A stretch of 64,000 bases of DNA from Janthinobacterium sp. PC23-8 (GTDB lineage: Bacteria > Pseudomonadota > Gammaproteobacteria > Burkholderiales > Burkholderiaceae_D). The translations under genes were made by a program, and so were the position numbers. A model generated the notes under the pieces. It did no database searches. It was not told where the DNA came from and worked only from the letters and a program-made list of their open reading frames with translations. Position 1 is the stretch's first letter. Every line of letters starts with the position of its first letter. Positions 29,109 through 43,230 of this stretch are shown here, piece by piece. Location: assembly GCF_002250505.1 (NCBI RefSeq), contig NZ_NJGY01000001.1:1884507-1948506 (forward strand), written 5' to 3'.

Positions 29109-30314
29109 TTACTGCTGCGGCTTCGGCTTGGCTTCTTCCCTGCGGTTGTATCCCGCCACCATATCGAAGCGGAACAGACGGCATTCCAGCGCGCCATTGA
29201 AAAACGGCGTCTTGCGCGCTTCTTTCAGGCGCAGCAGTTTCGGCAGGCCCAGGTCGGCCGTAAACAGGAACACGGTCCAGCCGGCAAAGCGCTGCTTCAG
29301 AGTGGTGCCCATGGCCGTATAGAACGAACTCGACAATTCATCTTCCGGCAGGCTGCTGTCGCCGCGCACGCCGATACGCTCGCCGTACGGCGGGTTGGTC
29401 AGCATGATGCCGGCCACCTCGCCAGGCGGCCTGACTTCCTGCGCTTCGATCTGTTTCAGGGGCACCTCGAAGCGCACGCCGGCGCAGCGCAGGTTGTGGC
29501 GCGTCATGGCGACCATGTCGCCCGAAATGTCGCTGCCGAAAATCGTCGGCTCCGCCGGCAGCGGCTTGGCCGTGATGGCGTTGCGCAGGGCGTTCCACGG
29601 CGCCGGATCGAAGTCGTGGAAGTTCTCGAAGGCGAAGCGGCGCGTTGCGCCCGGCGGGATGCCCTGCACCATTTGCGCCGCTTCGGCCAGGATGGTGCCC
29701 GAGCCGCACATCGGATCGAACAGCACCATGCCCGGCTTCCAGCCCGACACGCGCAGCAGGCCCGCAGCGAGGTTTTCGCGCAGCGGCGCGTCGCCCGTCT
29801 CTTCGCGCCAGCCGCGCTTGAACAGCGCCTCGCCGGACGTATCGAGGTAGACCGTAAATGTGTGGGCGTCGAGGAAACCGACGATGCGCATGTCCGGCGT
29901 CTTGGTGTTGACCGACGGGCGCTCGTTGAACTGGTCGCGGAAGCGGTCGCAGATCGCGTCCTTGATCTTCAGGGTGGTGAACTCCAGGCTGCGCAGCGGC
30001 GATTTGACGGCCGTCACATCGACGCGGATCGTGTGATGCACGCCGAACCAGTCTTCCCACGGCTGCGCCAGGGTCAGGTCATAGATATCGTTTTCCGTCT
30101 TGTAGCCGGCATGGGCCATGCGCATCAGCACGCGCGAGGCGATGCGCGAATGCAGGTTGATGCGATAGGAATCGACCAGGTCGCCCGAGCAGTGGACGCC
30201 GCCCGGCACCTGGTTGTGGACCTTCATGGTCGCACTATCCTGGGCGATCTCGCCCAGTTCCTCGGCCAGCGCCGCTTCCATGCCGCGCGGGCATGGGCAA
30301 AAATATGAAGCCAT
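29109..30314 (-). CDS. rlmL: THUMP-domain 23S rRNA guanine-N2 methyltransferase, RlmL-like
   Basis: 401 residues. An N-terminal THUMP RNA-binding region is followed by a class I SAM methyltransferase domain with DPMCGSGTIL and the NPPYGERIG catalytic motif. It matches the N-terminal, N2-methylating half of E. coli RlmL/RlmK; the second (RlmK) domain is absent, as in many betaproteobacteria. The ATG at 30314 (MASYFCPCPRGME) is chosen over an upstream frame with no homology. The C-terminus is Lys/Pro/Gln-rich. Confidence 0.88.
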   Translation of the reverse strand: MASYFCPCPRGMEAALAEELGEIAQDSATMKVHNQVPGGVHCSGDLVDSYRINLHSRIASRVLMRMAHAGYKTENDIYDLTLAQPWEDWFGVHHTIRVDVTAVKSPLRSLEFTTLKIKDAICDRFRDQFNERPSVNTKTPDMRIVGFLDAHTFTVYLDTSGEALFKRGWREETGDAPLRENLAAGLLRVSGWKPGMVLFDPMCGSGTILAEAAQMVQGIPPGATRRFAFENFHDFDPAPWNALRNAITAKPLPAEPTIFGSDISGDMVAMTRHNLRCAGVRFEVPLKQIEAQEVRPPGEVAGIMLTNPPYGERIGVRGDSSLPEDELSSSFYTAMGTTLKQRFAGWTVFLFTADLGLPKLLRLKEARKTPFFNGALECRLFRFDMVAGYNRREEAKPKPQQ

Positions 30315-30360
30315 ATAAGGATACCTTTTATCCGTTGAAAAACAATTTACTAAAAAAAAC

Positions 30361-30975
30361 TTACTTCGCCAGCGCCCGCTCGACAAAATCGAGGCGGTCC
30401 TGGCCCCAGTAGCCTTCGCCATCGACGATATACCAGGGCGAGCCAAACACGGACGCTGCCGTGGCCGCCTCCGTGTTGGCGTCGTATTCGGCCCGCACGC
30501 TGGCCGTCTCTGCCGTTTTGAGCAACTGGCGGCCGTCAAAGCCGGCGTCCTGCGCGATCTGCGCCAGGGTGTCTTCGTCGCCGATATTGCGTTCCTCGGC
30601 CCACACGCCGCGCATGATGGCGTGCGCCAGGTGCATGGCAGCGTCGACGCCGTGCGCCAGGCGGGTGGCGATGATCAGTTTGGCCGACGCTTCCGGCGAG
30701 ACCGGGAAAAACTTCGGCTGCAGGGTCAAGGGCACGTCCAGGAACGCCGACCAGCGCGCCAGTTCGGCCAGGCGGTAGGCCTGGCGCTGCGGCGCGCGCT
30801 TGGCCAGCGGCAGGCCACCGGAGACGCTGAAGACCTTGCCCAGGTCAAACGGGCGCACGTCGATCTGCGCGCCGCTCTTTTTCGCGATCGCCATCACGCG
30901 CGCATGGCCCAGGTAGGTCCATGGCGAATGGGGAGCAAAGAAATACTGGATTACCTTGTTCTGGCTTGCACTCAT
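30361..30975 (-). CDS. 2-hydroxychromene-2-carboxylate isomerase-like (DsbA fold)
   Basis: 204 residues. A thioredoxin/DsbA-fold GST-kappa type protein: the N-terminal IQYFFAPHSPWTYLGHAR has the Ser-Pro-Trp in place of a redox CxxC, and the C-terminal VFGSPWYIVDGEGYWGQDRLDFVE is characteristic. Members isomerise 2-hydroxychromene-2-carboxylate with glutathione in aromatic degradation, but many are of unknown role. Two ATGs are adjacent; the second has better spacing from the GGAG. No other aromatic-degradation genes are close, so the family name may not be the function. Confidence 0.85.
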   Translation of the reverse strand: MSASQNKVIQYFFAPHSPWTYLGHARVMAIAKKSGAQIDVRPFDLGKVFSVSGGLPLAKRAPQRQAYRLAELARWSAFLDVPLTLQPKFFPVSPEASAKLIIATRLAHGVDAAMHLAHAIMRGVWAEERNIGDEDTLAQIAQDAGFDGRQLLKTAETASVRAEYDANTEAATAASVFGSPWYIVDGEGYWGQDRLDFVERALAK

Positions 30976-30986
30976 CATCGTCTCCG

Positions 30987-31418
30987 TTAGAAAGGCTTGA
31001 CCACCACCAGCACCACCACCGCCAGCAGCATCACCACCGGCACTTCGTTAAACCAGCGGAACCACTTGTGGCTGCGCTGGTTGATGCCTTTTTCGAACTT
31101 GCGCAGGATCGCGCCGCAAGCATGGTGGTAGCCCAGCAGCAGCACCACGAAGGTCAGCTTGGCGTGCATCCAGCCCGGCATCTTCATGCCGCCTTCGGCG
31201 CCGCCATACTGCATCCACAGCAGCACCAGCCCCAGCACCATCGCCGGCAGCGCCAGCAGCGACATGAAGCGATACAGCTTGCGCGCCATCAGCAGCAGGC
31301 GCTCGGTGGCCACGGTTTCCGTTTCCATCGCCAGGTTGACGAAGATGCGCGGCAGGTAGAACAGGCCGGCGAACCAGGAGATGACGAAGACGATGTGCAG
31401 TGCTTTAATCCAGAGCAT
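30987..31418 (-). CDS. CopD/HemJ-family membrane protein
   Basis: 143 residues with four hydrophobic segments. The start MLWIKALHIVFVISWFAGLFYLPRIFV carries the His and Arg residues seen in HemJ-type protoporphyrinogen oxidases (UPF0093/CopD-like). Other conserved parts are ARKLYRFM and the later WMHAKL segment. HemJ proteins bind heme and oxidise protoporphyrinogen IX; this assignment is likely but could also be a CopD-like protein. The ATG at 31418 removes an 18-residue upstream extension that has no family match. Confidence 0.82.
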   Translation of the reverse strand: MLWIKALHIVFVISWFAGLFYLPRIFVNLAMETETVATERLLLMARKLYRFMSLLALPAMVLGLVLLWMQYGGAEGGMKMPGWMHAKLTFVVLLLGYHHACGAILRKFEKGINQRSHKWFRWFNEVPVVMLLAVVVLVVVKPF

Positions 31419-31479
31419 GGGGTTCCCGGTTTGAAGGGTAAAGAAAAGCGAACCGCCGTGGGCGGCTCGCAATAATGGC

Positions 31480-32745
31480 TTACTGACGGACTTCGCCGTG
31501 GCCGAAGACCACGTATTTGAGCGAGGTCAGGCCTTCGAGGCCGACCGGGCCGCGCGCGTGCAGCTTGTCGTTCGAAATGCCGATCTCGGCGCCCAGGCCA
31601 TATTCGAAGCCATCGGCAAAGCGGGTCGAGGCGTTGACCATCACCGAGGCCGAATCGACTTCGCGCAAGAAGCGCAGCGCGTCGCTGTAGTCTTCGGTGA
31701 TGATGGACTCGGTGTGTTTCGACGAATACTGGTTGATATGGTCCATCGCTTCGTCGATGCCGTCAACCACCTTGATGGACAAAATAGCGGCCAGGTATTC
31801 GGTGCGCCAGTCTTCCTCGGTCGCGGCGACCAGGTGCGGATAGCCGTCGAGGATCGCCAGCGCTTCCGGATCGGCGCGCAGCTCCACCTGTTTCGTCAAA
31901 TAGCGCTCGGCCAGTTGCGGCAGCACTTGTGGCGCGATGGCGCGCGCCACCAGCAGCGTTTCCATGGTGTTGCAGGTACCGTAGCGGTGGCACTTGGCGT
32001 TAAAACCGATATCGACCGCCTTGGTGATGTCTGCCTTGGCGTCGATATACACGTGGCAGATGCCGTCGAGGTGCTTGATCATCGGCACGGTGGCCTCGTC
32101 CATCAGGCGCGCGATCAGGCCCTTGCCGCCGCGCGGCACGATCACGTCGACAAACTGCGGCATGGTGATCAAGGCGCCGACGGCGGCGCGGTCGGTGGTG
32201 TCGATCACCTGCACCGCGTCCTGCGGCAAGCCGGCACCAGCCAGGCCCTCGGCCACCAGCTTGGCCAGCGCGCGGTTGCAGTGGATCGCTTCCGAGCCGC
32301 CGCGCAAAATGGTGGCGTTGCCGCTCTTGATGCACAGGCCCGCCGCGTCCACCGTCACGTTGGGACGTGCTTCATAGATGATGCCGATCACGCCCAGCGG
32401 CACGCGCATCTGGCCCACCTGGATGCCGGAGGGGCGGTATTTCATGTTCGAGATCTCGCCGATCGGGTCGGCCAGAGCGACGATCTGCGTCAAGCCTTCG
32501 ACCATGGTGGCGATCGCGGAATCGGACAGTGTCAAGCGGTCGAGCATGGCCGGCGCGAGACCAGCAGCGGCGGCAGCTTCCAGGTCGCGCTGGTTGGCCG
32601 CGCGCAGCAGGTCGGCGTCGCGCACGATGGCTGCGGCGATCAGCGTCAAGGCGCGGTTGCGCGTGGCGCTGTCGGCACGCGCCATGGCGCGCGAAGCGGC
32701 GCGGGCACGCGTGCCCACGTCTTGCATATATTCTTTGATGTCCAT
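31480..32745 (-). CDS. proA: Glutamate-5-semialdehyde dehydrogenase ProA
   Basis: 421 residues. It reduces gamma-glutamyl phosphate to glutamate-5-semialdehyde in proline synthesis. Conserved parts are [29 protein letters not shown] and the catalytic Cys region [11 protein letters not shown]. The start at 32745 (MDIKEYMQD) matches the family; an in-frame ATG four codons upstream is possible. proB is not in the window. A repeat element lies between this gene and holA. Confidence 0.95.
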   Translation of the reverse strand: MDIKEYMQDVGTRARAASRAMARADSATRNRALTLIAAAIVRDADLLRAANQRDLEAAAAAGLAPAMLDRLTLSDSAIATMVEGLTQIVALADPIGEISNMKYRPSGIQVGQMRVPLGVIGIIYEARPNVTVDAAGLCIKSGNATILRGGSEAIHCNRALAKLVAEGLAGAGLPQDAVQVIDTTDRAAVGALITMPQFVDVIVPRGGKGLIARLMDEATVPMIKHLDGICHVYIDAKADITKAVDIGFNAKCHRYGTCNTMETLLVARAIAPQVLPQLAERYLTKQVELRADPEALAILDGYPHLVAATEEDWRTEYLAAILSIKVVDGIDEAMDHINQYSSKHTESIITEDYSDALRFLREVDSASVMVNASTRFADGFEYGLGAEIGISNDKLHARGPVGLEGLTSLKYVVFGHGEVRQ

Positions 32746-32783
32746 GCTTTTATCCATATGGTTTTTTACATCATTACAACGTC

Positions 32784-32891
32784 TAACAAAACCGTAGCGA
32801 GCGGAAGGTAGTTGTGGCTAAGAAGCGCAACTGTACGAAGGTACAGTGAGCATCGCAGGCCGCAAATACCGACGCGCAGTAGGTTCTGTTA
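32784..32891. repeat. Short MITE-like repeat between holA and proA
   Basis: TAACAAAACC at 32784-32793 and GGTTCTGTTA at 32882-32891 are inverted repeats with one mismatch, bounding a 108-bp non-coding segment. Inside is an 18-base hairpin, ACTGTACGAAGGTACAGT. It may be a mobile non-autonomous element placed in the leader of proA. Confidence 0.6.
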
Positions 32892-32898
32892 GGCGTCC

Positions 32899-33915
32899 TC
32901 AACCCCGGCAAATCGTCAGGGCCAGTTGCAACAAGGCGTCCCAGGCGTCGCCCGCATGCGCCTTGGCCCGCAAGCCCTTGATCATCTTGTCGACCTGGGC
33001 CGCTTCCCGCAGCGCGTTTTCCAGCAGCGGCAGCGACACGCGCCGCAAGGCCGGCTCCATCATGCGCTCGCGCGGCCCCCATATGCGGTACTCTTTCAAC
33101 AGCGCGCCCAGTGGCCGGCCCTGCGCCATGCCCGCCTTCAGTTTCAATAAGGTGCGAATTTCCTCGGACACCGCCCACAGCACCAGCGGCAGCGCCTCAC
33201 CCTCGCCTTTCAAGCCTTCGAGCATGCGTACCAGCCGCGCCGGGTCGCCCGCCAGCATCGCCTCGGACAGCTTGAACACATCGTAGCGCGCCACATTGAG
33301 CACCGCATCGTGCACCTGTTCATACGTCAGCTTGCCCGGCTCGTGCAGCAAACCCAGTTTCAGGATTTCCTGGTGCGCTGCCAGCAGATTGCCTTCCACC
33401 CGTTCGGCGATAAAGTCGATGCTGGCGCGCTCGGCGCTTTGCCCCTGCGCGGCCAGGCGCTGGCTGATCCAGGCCGGCAATTGCGCCCGTTCCACATTCG
33501 GGATATCGATGTAGACGGCCGCCTGCTGCAGGCTGGCAACCCAGGCCGCCTTTTGCGTGGCCCAGTCCAGCTTGGGCAAGGTGATCAGGGTCAGGTTATC
33601 AGGGCTGAGGTTTTTCGCATAGCTTTGCAGCGCCGCGCCGCCATCCTTGCCCGGCTTGCCGGTGGGGATGCGCAGTTCGATCAGTTTTTTATCGCCGAAC
33701 AGCGACAGTTCCTGGTTGGCCGCCAGCAGCTCGCCCCACTTGAAACTGCGCTCGACGCTGAGCACATCGCGTTCGGTGTAGCCCTGCTGGCGCGCGGCGC
33801 GGCGGATCTTGTCGGCCGCCTCCAGCGCCAGCAGGTGTTCGTCGCTGGTGATCACATACAGCTGCGCCAGCGGCTTGGCCACGTGAGCGTCGAGCGCGTC
33901 TATCCGCAATTGCAT
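32899..33915 (-). CDS. holA: DNA polymerase III delta subunit HolA
   Basis: 338 residues. Delta is part of the clamp loader and opens the beta clamp. The N-terminus (MQLRIDALDAHV, then LAQLYVITSDEHLLALEAADKIR), SFKWGELLAANQELSLFGDKKL and the C-terminal DKMIKGLRAKAHAGDAWDALLQLAL identify it. It starts 9 bases after lptE's stop in the conserved leuS-lptE-holA order. Confidence 0.94.
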   Translation of the reverse strand: MQLRIDALDAHVAKPLAQLYVITSDEHLLALEAADKIRRAARQQGYTERDVLSVERSFKWGELLAANQELSLFGDKKLIELRIPTGKPGKDGGAALQSYAKNLSPDNLTLITLPKLDWATQKAAWVASLQQAAVYIDIPNVERAQLPAWISQRLAAQGQSAERASIDFIAERVEGNLLAAHQEILKLGLLHEPGKLTYEQVHDAVLNVARYDVFKLSEAMLAGDPARLVRMLEGLKGEGEALPLVLWAVSEEIRTLLKLKAGMAQGRPLGALLKEYRIWGPRERMMEPALRRVSLPLLENALREAAQVDKMIKGLRAKAHAGDAWDALLQLALTICRG

Positions 33916-33924
33916 GGCCTGCCC

Positions 33925-34527
33925 TTACTGCTGCACTGCCGGCGAGACCGGGGTGACAGGTGCGACAGGCGCCACCGACATGGCCGGCAGCACCGGCTTG
34001 ATGGCGGCCAGGCGGCGCATGATCTGCTGCACCAGGTCGTTGCGCATGTCGCGGTACAGCGCCGCTTCTTCCGTTTCCTTGGCCAGCACCTGCGATTCAT
34101 TGAAGGTGATCGGGCGGGTCAGGCCGATATTGGTGGGGCCCAGCAACTGGTTGCCGGCCTTGTCCACCACGCGGAACTGGATCGAATAACCGAGTTGATA
34201 CTCGCGCACGCGGCCATTGCTGTTCAGTGACAGTATGGTCTTGGTGCGCGTCTTCTCCGGGTCCGCCACCACTTCCAGGGTGGCGTCGGCCGCCTGCCTG
34301 GTGTCGACGATTTCCGTGCTGCCGATGGCGCGGATATAGCGCTTCAGATCGATCGCCAGCGGCGAGGAATCGGGCAGGTCGATGTTCATCGTCGCGAACG
34401 GCAGCATGAAACTGCCGTTCGAGCCGCGCAGGTGAAAGCCGCAGGCCGACAGGCTCAAGACCAGGCACACGGCGAACAGAACGCGAACGCGTCCGCGCGA
34501 CAGCAAACCGGAAAAAGAAGTCGTCAT
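33925..34527 (-). CDS. lptE: LPS-assembly lipoprotein LptE
   Basis: 200 residues. It plugs the LptD barrel and helps insert lipopolysaccharide into the outer membrane. The signal peptide ends in the lipobox LSAC with Cys29, followed by GFHLRGS, the hallmark of LptE. The C-terminus is Pro/Val-rich. The ATG at 34527 lies 4 bases after leuS ends and gives a normal signal; the frame opening at 34542 overlaps leuS and is not used. Confidence 0.93.
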   Translation of the reverse strand: MTTSFSGLLSRGRVRVLFAVCLVLSLSACGFHLRGSNGSFMLPFATMNIDLPDSSPLAIDLKRYIRAIGSTEIVDTRQAADATLEVVADPEKTRTKTILSLNSNGRVREYQLGYSIQFRVVDKAGNQLLGPTNIGLTRPITFNESQVLAKETEEAALYRDMRNDLVQQIMRRLAAIKPVLPAMSVAPVAPVTPVSPAVQQ

Positions 34528-34531
34528 AGAG

Positions 34532-38089
<3,558 letters not shown>

Positions 38090-38179
38090 GCTGCCATTCC
38101 TGACCTTCCATTTTTACAATCGCGGCGCCGGCAAACGTGGCATGCTGGCGCCATCGACTCAACTTTACAGGAGCATCAC

Positions 38180-38545
38180 ATGATCAAGGGTTTGCGCACC
38201 GTGACCTATCCCGTCAGCGACCTGGACAAGGCCAAGGCCTGGTACAGCCAGGCGTTCAACGCCACGCCGTATTTTGACCAGCCGTTTTATGTCGGTTTCA
38301 CTATCGGCGGCTTCGAGCTGGGCCTGCTGCCCGGCGGCCAGCCCGGCACCCAGGGCAGCGTCACCTACTGGGGCGTGGAGGGCATAGCCCAGGAAATCGA
38401 CCGACTGGTCGCGCTGGGCGCCACCGTCCACCACCCGCTGACGGACGTGGGTGACGGCATCCGCACGGTAGAACTGCTGGACCCGTTCGGCAACCAGCTC
38501 GGGCTGATCGACAACCCACATTTCGACACCGCCAAGGTCGATTAA
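38180..38545 (+). CDS. VOC-family (glyoxalase/bleomycin-resistance) protein
   Basis: 121 residues, a single vicinal-oxygen-chelate module. MIKGLRTVTYPVSDLDKAKAWYSQAFN is the first beta-alpha-beta unit and ELLDPFGNQLGLIDNP the metal-site end (Glu in ELLDPFGN). The substrate is unknown. It overlaps the stop codon of the convergent LysR gene by a few bases. Confidence 0.88.
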   Translation: MIKGLRTVTYPVSDLDKAKAWYSQAFNATPYFDQPFYVGFTIGGFELGLLPGGQPGTQGSVTYWGVEGIAQEIDRLVALGATVHHPLTDVGDGIRTVELLDPFGNQLGLIDNPHFDTAKVD

Positions 38546-39432
38546 GCCGCCGCTTGCTGCAGCCATGCACGGAACTGCTGCATTGCGAGCTTTTCATGCG
38601 CCGCCTCGGGCGTGATCAGGTAGTACCCGCGCTGGCCGCGCAATGGGCGCTCGCAAGCGATCTGCAGTTCGCCGCGCGCAAGTTCCGCTTCGACCAGCAT
38701 GCGCGGCAACAGCACCACGCCCTGCCCCTGCACGGCGGCCATGGCCAGCATGGAAAACAGTTCATAGCGTGCACCGTAGCGCGCCGCTCCTTCGACCTGC
38801 ATGGCGTCGAACCACTGGCGCCAGGCACCCGGGCGCGTGCTTGGCTGTAATAAAGTCAGTTCCAGCAAATCTTGCGGCTGCCAGCTGCTGCGCGCTTGCA
38901 ACAGGCGCGGGCTGGCGATGGGCACGATCTCTTCCTGCATCAGCAAGGTGGCGCGCGTGCCGGGCCAGCGCGCCAGTTGCTCGGGCGTGCCCGCATACAG
39001 GGCGCCATCGTATTCCGTATCGGCAAACATGAACGGTTTTGTGTAGGCATCGATATGCACCACGATCTCGGGCTGCTGCGCAGACAGGCTGGCCAGGCGC
39101 GGCATCAGCCAGCGCGTGGCAAAGGTCGGCACCGAGGCCAGCTGCAAGGCGCCGCCGCCCTGGCGCGCCATGGTGTCCAAAGTGTCACGCTCCAGGCCAT
39201 CGAGGCGGGCGGCGATCTGGCGCGCGTAGGATGCGCCGGCGCTGGTCAGCAGCACGCCATGGCGCGTGCGCTGGAACAGCTGCACGCCAAGAAAGCTCTC
39301 GAGGGAAGCAATCTGGCGCGACACGGCGCTTTGCGTCAGCGACAGCTCGCGCGCCGCATGGGTATAGCTTTGATGGCGCGCAGCCGCCTCGAAACAATTG
39401 AGCGCTTGCAGCATCGGTATCTTGCGGGACAT
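38542..39432 (-). CDS. LysR-family regulator, GcvA-like
   Basis: 296 residues. HTH: MLQALNCFEAAARHQSYTHAARELSLTQSAVSRQI. The effector domain (VPTFATRWLMPRLASL, then GVVLLPRMLVEAELARGEL) is typical of the GcvA group. The ATG at 39432 (MSRKIPML) is chosen and the longer frame rejected. It is divergent from gcdH, which suggests that it controls glutaryl-CoA dehydrogenation; this is inferred from position. Confidence 0.9.
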   Translation of the reverse strand: MSRKIPMLQALNCFEAAARHQSYTHAARELSLTQSAVSRQIASLESFLGVQLFQRTRHGVLLTSAGASYARQIAARLDGLERDTLDTMARQGGGALQLASVPTFATRWLMPRLASLSAQQPEIVVHIDAYTKPFMFADTEYDGALYAGTPEQLARWPGTRATLLMQEEIVPIASPRLLQARSSWQPQDLLELTLLQPSTRPGAWRQWFDAMQVEGAARYGARYELFSMLAMAAVQGQGVVLLPRMLVEAELARGELQIACERPLRGQRGYYLITPEAAHEKLAMQQFRAWLQQAAA

Positions 39433-39592
39433 ATGGCGGCCTGAACCTGATAAAACACCGAGTATGCCGCAAGATATGAGTAACAGGCATATCTGAGTGC
39501 ATAAAAATCGTTTGCGCAAGGCGCGGCGAAAACCTACCATGAGTCCCATTCAATCCTGCGCCCCCACCGGCGCTCACCTTGCGAGGCCCGTG

Positions 39593-40773
<1,181 letters not shown>

Positions 40774-40774
<1 letters not shown>

Positions 40775-42033
40775 TGGACGCCTTGGCCTCCACCTTCGCT
40801 TCCACCTTGCGGCCGGCGCCGTTGACCGGGCTGCGCGTGCTCGACCTGTCGCGCGTGCTGGCCGGCCCATGGGCCGGGCAACTGCTGGCCGACCTGGGCG
40901 CCGACGTGGTCAAAGTCGAGCAGCCCGGGCGCGGCGACGATACGCGCTCCTGGGGACCGCCCTATCTGCAGGACGAGGACGGGCGCGACACGGCTGAGTC
41001 CGCCTACTTCCAGTGCGCCAATCGCAACAAGCGCTCGCTGTGCATCGACCTGGCAGCAAGCGAAGGCCAGGCACTGGTGCGCCAGCTGGCGCTGCAGGCC
41101 GATGTGCTGCTGGAAAACTTCAAGCTTGGCGGCTTGAAACAGTATGGGCTCGATGCGGCAAGCTTACTGGCGCTCAACCCGCGCCTCGTGTATTGCTCGA
41201 TTACCGGCTTTGGCCAGGACGGCCCGTATGCGGCGCGCGCCGGCTACGACTTTCTGATCCAGGGCATGGGCGGCCTAATGAGCATTACGGGCGTGCCCGA
41301 TGGCGAGCCGGGCGGCGGGCCGCAAAAAGTGGGCGTGGCGCAAACCGATATCATGACGGGGCTGTACGCCACCATCGCCGTGCAGGCGGCGCTCGCCGAA
41401 CGGACTCGTTCCGGCCTGGGCCAACATATCGACCTGGCCCTGCTCGACGTGCAGGTGGCGGCGCTGGGCAACCAGGCGGCCAACTACCTGTGCGGCGGCA
41501 AGGTGCCGCAGCGCATGGGCAATGCCCATCCGAACATCGTGCCCTACCAGGATTTCCCCACCGCCGATGGCGACATGATCCTGGCGATCGGCAACGACGG
41601 CCAGTTCGCGCGCTTTTGCACGATCGCCGGCCATCCGGAATGGGCGCAGGACGCGCGCTTCGCCACCAATCCGCAGCGCGTGGCGCACCGGGCGATCCTG
41701 ATTCCGCTGCTGCGCCAGGCTACCGTGATGCGCACAACCGACGAGTGGATCACGGCGTTCGAGCTGGCGGCCGTGCCTTGCGGGCCTGTCAACCGCATCG
41801 ACCAGGTGTTTGCCGACCCACAAGTAGTTGCGCGCGGCCTGAAAGTGGAAATGGCGCACCCGACGGCCGGCACGGTGGCGCTGGTGGCCAATCCGGTACG
41901 CTTGTCAAGCTCGCCAGTGCAATACCGCTTGCCGCCGCCCTTGCTGGGGCAGCATACGGACGAGGTGCTGGGGCAGTGGCTGGGATTGGGTGAGGCCGAC
42001 ATCACCGGCTTGCGCGAACGCAAGGTGGTGTAA
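40774..42033 (+). CDS. CaiB/BaiF-family CoA transferase
   Basis: 419 residues, class III CoA transferase. The N-terminal LTGLRVLDLSRVLAGPWAGQLLADLGADVVKVE and the central ITGFGQDGPYAARAGYDF are family signatures. The catalytic Asp region, ANYLCGGKVPQRMGN with the following NIVPYQDF, is present. One-base overlap with gcdH suggests that it activates glutarate using succinyl-CoA (like SugCT), which is a reasonable inference. A bidirectional terminator follows. Confidence 0.92.
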
Positions 42034-42037
42034 AAAC

Positions 42038-42061
42038 GCCGGACCATGATCCGGCATTTTT
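42038..42061. terminator. Bidirectional terminator after the CoA-transferase gene
   Basis: GCCGGA and TCCGGC pair over 6 bp around CCATGA with an A run before and a T run after. It serves the plus-strand CoA-transferase gene and the minus-strand barstar-like gene. Confidence 0.8.
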
Positions 42062-42069
42062 GATGTTTC

Positions 42070-42396
42070 TTATTTGAGCGTCAGTTTCAACGCCGGCTGT
42101 TCGCCATAATCCTCATAGCGCTCGTTGATGCCGGCCACGCAAAATGTCACTTCTTCCAGCAGGTCCGGCGCCTGCGTCTGCAGGCTTTCCGCATCCTGCA
42201 CCACGATTTCCAGCATTTCGTTCGGCTTCAGGCGGAATTTGCTCATGTTGTCGTCGTCGCGCAGATAGCTGAGGCAATCGACCCAGGCGTCCATGCTGTT
42301 GCCATAAAACTCGGGGAAACCGAAGGCTGGCACGCATTGCGCGTGGAAGCTCGCTTCGTCGGTGATCGCTTTTCCATTCAGGATGGCAGTGGCCAT
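42070..42396 (-). CDS. Barstar-family protein
   Basis: 108 residues. ILNGKAITDEASFHAQCVPAFGFPEFYGNSMDAWVDCLSYL is the conserved barstar core, with the Phe-Tyr-Gly-Asn loop and the Asp/Trp helix that in barstar binds barnase. No barnase-type nuclease is adjacent; the partner, if any, lies elsewhere. It ends the bamE-dapB group. Confidence 0.85.
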   Translation of the reverse strand: MATAILNGKAITDEASFHAQCVPAFGFPEFYGNSMDAWVDCLSYLRDDDNMSKFRLKPNEMLEIVVQDAESLQTQAPDLLEEVTFCVAGINERYEDYGEQPALKLTLK

Positions 42397-42404
42397 GGTG
42401 TTCC

Positions 42405-43214
42405 TCAGTTCTTCAGCGACAACACGTCCTGCATGTCGTACAGGCCGGTGGGCTTGTCGGCCAGGAAACGCGCGGCGCGCAGGGCGCCGTGGGCGTAGGT
42501 GACGCGGCTGCTCGACTTGTGGCTGATCTCGATGCGCTCGCCGATGCCGGCAAACAGCACCGTATGGTCGCCAACGATATCGCCGCCGCGGATGGTGGCA
42601 AAGCCGATGGTCGACGGATCGCGCTCGCCCGTCACGCCTTCGCGGCCATAGACGGCGCACTCTTTCAGGTCGCGGCCCAAAGCACCAGCCACCACTTCGC
42701 CCATTTGCAGGGCGGTGCCGGACGGCGCGTCAACCTTGTGGCGGTGATGGGCTTCGATGATTTCGATATCGTAGCCTTCGGACAAGCTTTTCGCGGCCAG
42801 TTCCAGCAGCTTCATGGTCACGTTCACGCCCACGCTCATGTTCGGCGCAAACATGATGGCGGTCTTTTCGGCGGCGGCGGCAATCGCCGCCTTGCCGGCG
42901 TCATCAAAGCCGGTGGTGCCGATAATCATCTTGATGCCGTGCTCGGCACAATATTCCAGATGCTGCAAGGTGCCTTCAGGACGGGTAAAGTCGATCAGGT
43001 AGTCGGCATGGGCCAGCCCCGCCGCCAGATCGGACTCGATCAAGACGCCGGCCGGTTTGCCGAGAAAAGCGGCGGCGTCCTGGCCGATCGCTGGCGAGCC
43101 GGCGCGGTCGAGCGCACCGGCCAGCACGGCGTCGGGGGCGTTGCCGACGGCTTCGATCAGGATATGGCCCATGCGGCCACTGGCGCCGGCGATTGCAATG
43201 TTCAGTTCAGTCAT
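42405..43214 (-). CDS. dapB: 4-hydroxy-tetrahydrodipicolinate reductase DapB
   Basis: 269 residues. It reduces 4-hydroxy-tetrahydrodipicolinate with NAD(P)H in lysine/diaminopimelate synthesis. [16 protein letters not shown] is the nucleotide-binding start, and the family motif [15 protein letters not shown] is present. The ATG at 43214 is used; a TTG five codons upstream is less likely. It begins 16 bases after bamE. Confidence 0.96.
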   Translation of the reverse strand: MTELNIAIAGASGRMGHILIEAVGNAPDAVLAGALDRAGSPAIGQDAAAFLGKPAGVLIESDLAAGLAHADYLIDFTRPEGTLQHLEYCAEHGIKMIIGTTGFDDAGKAAIAAAAEKTAIMFAPNMSVGVNVTMKLLELAAKSLSEGYDIEIIEAHHRHKVDAPSGTALQMGEVVAGALGRDLKECAVYGREGVTGERDPSTIGFATIRGGDIVGDHTVLFAGIGERIEISHKSSSRVTYAHGALRAARFLADKPTGLYDMQDVLSLKN

Positions 43215-43230
43215 ATTATTTTGCGACAAT

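Noticed and set aside
31419..31472. Longer start for the HemJ/CopD-like gene
   Set aside because: The extra residues lack hydrophobic or conserved sequence; MLWIKALHIV is the usual start.
42070..42396. Toxin-antitoxin pair with the barstar-like gene
   Set aside because: No toxin gene lies on either side; neighbours are dapB and a CoA transferase.
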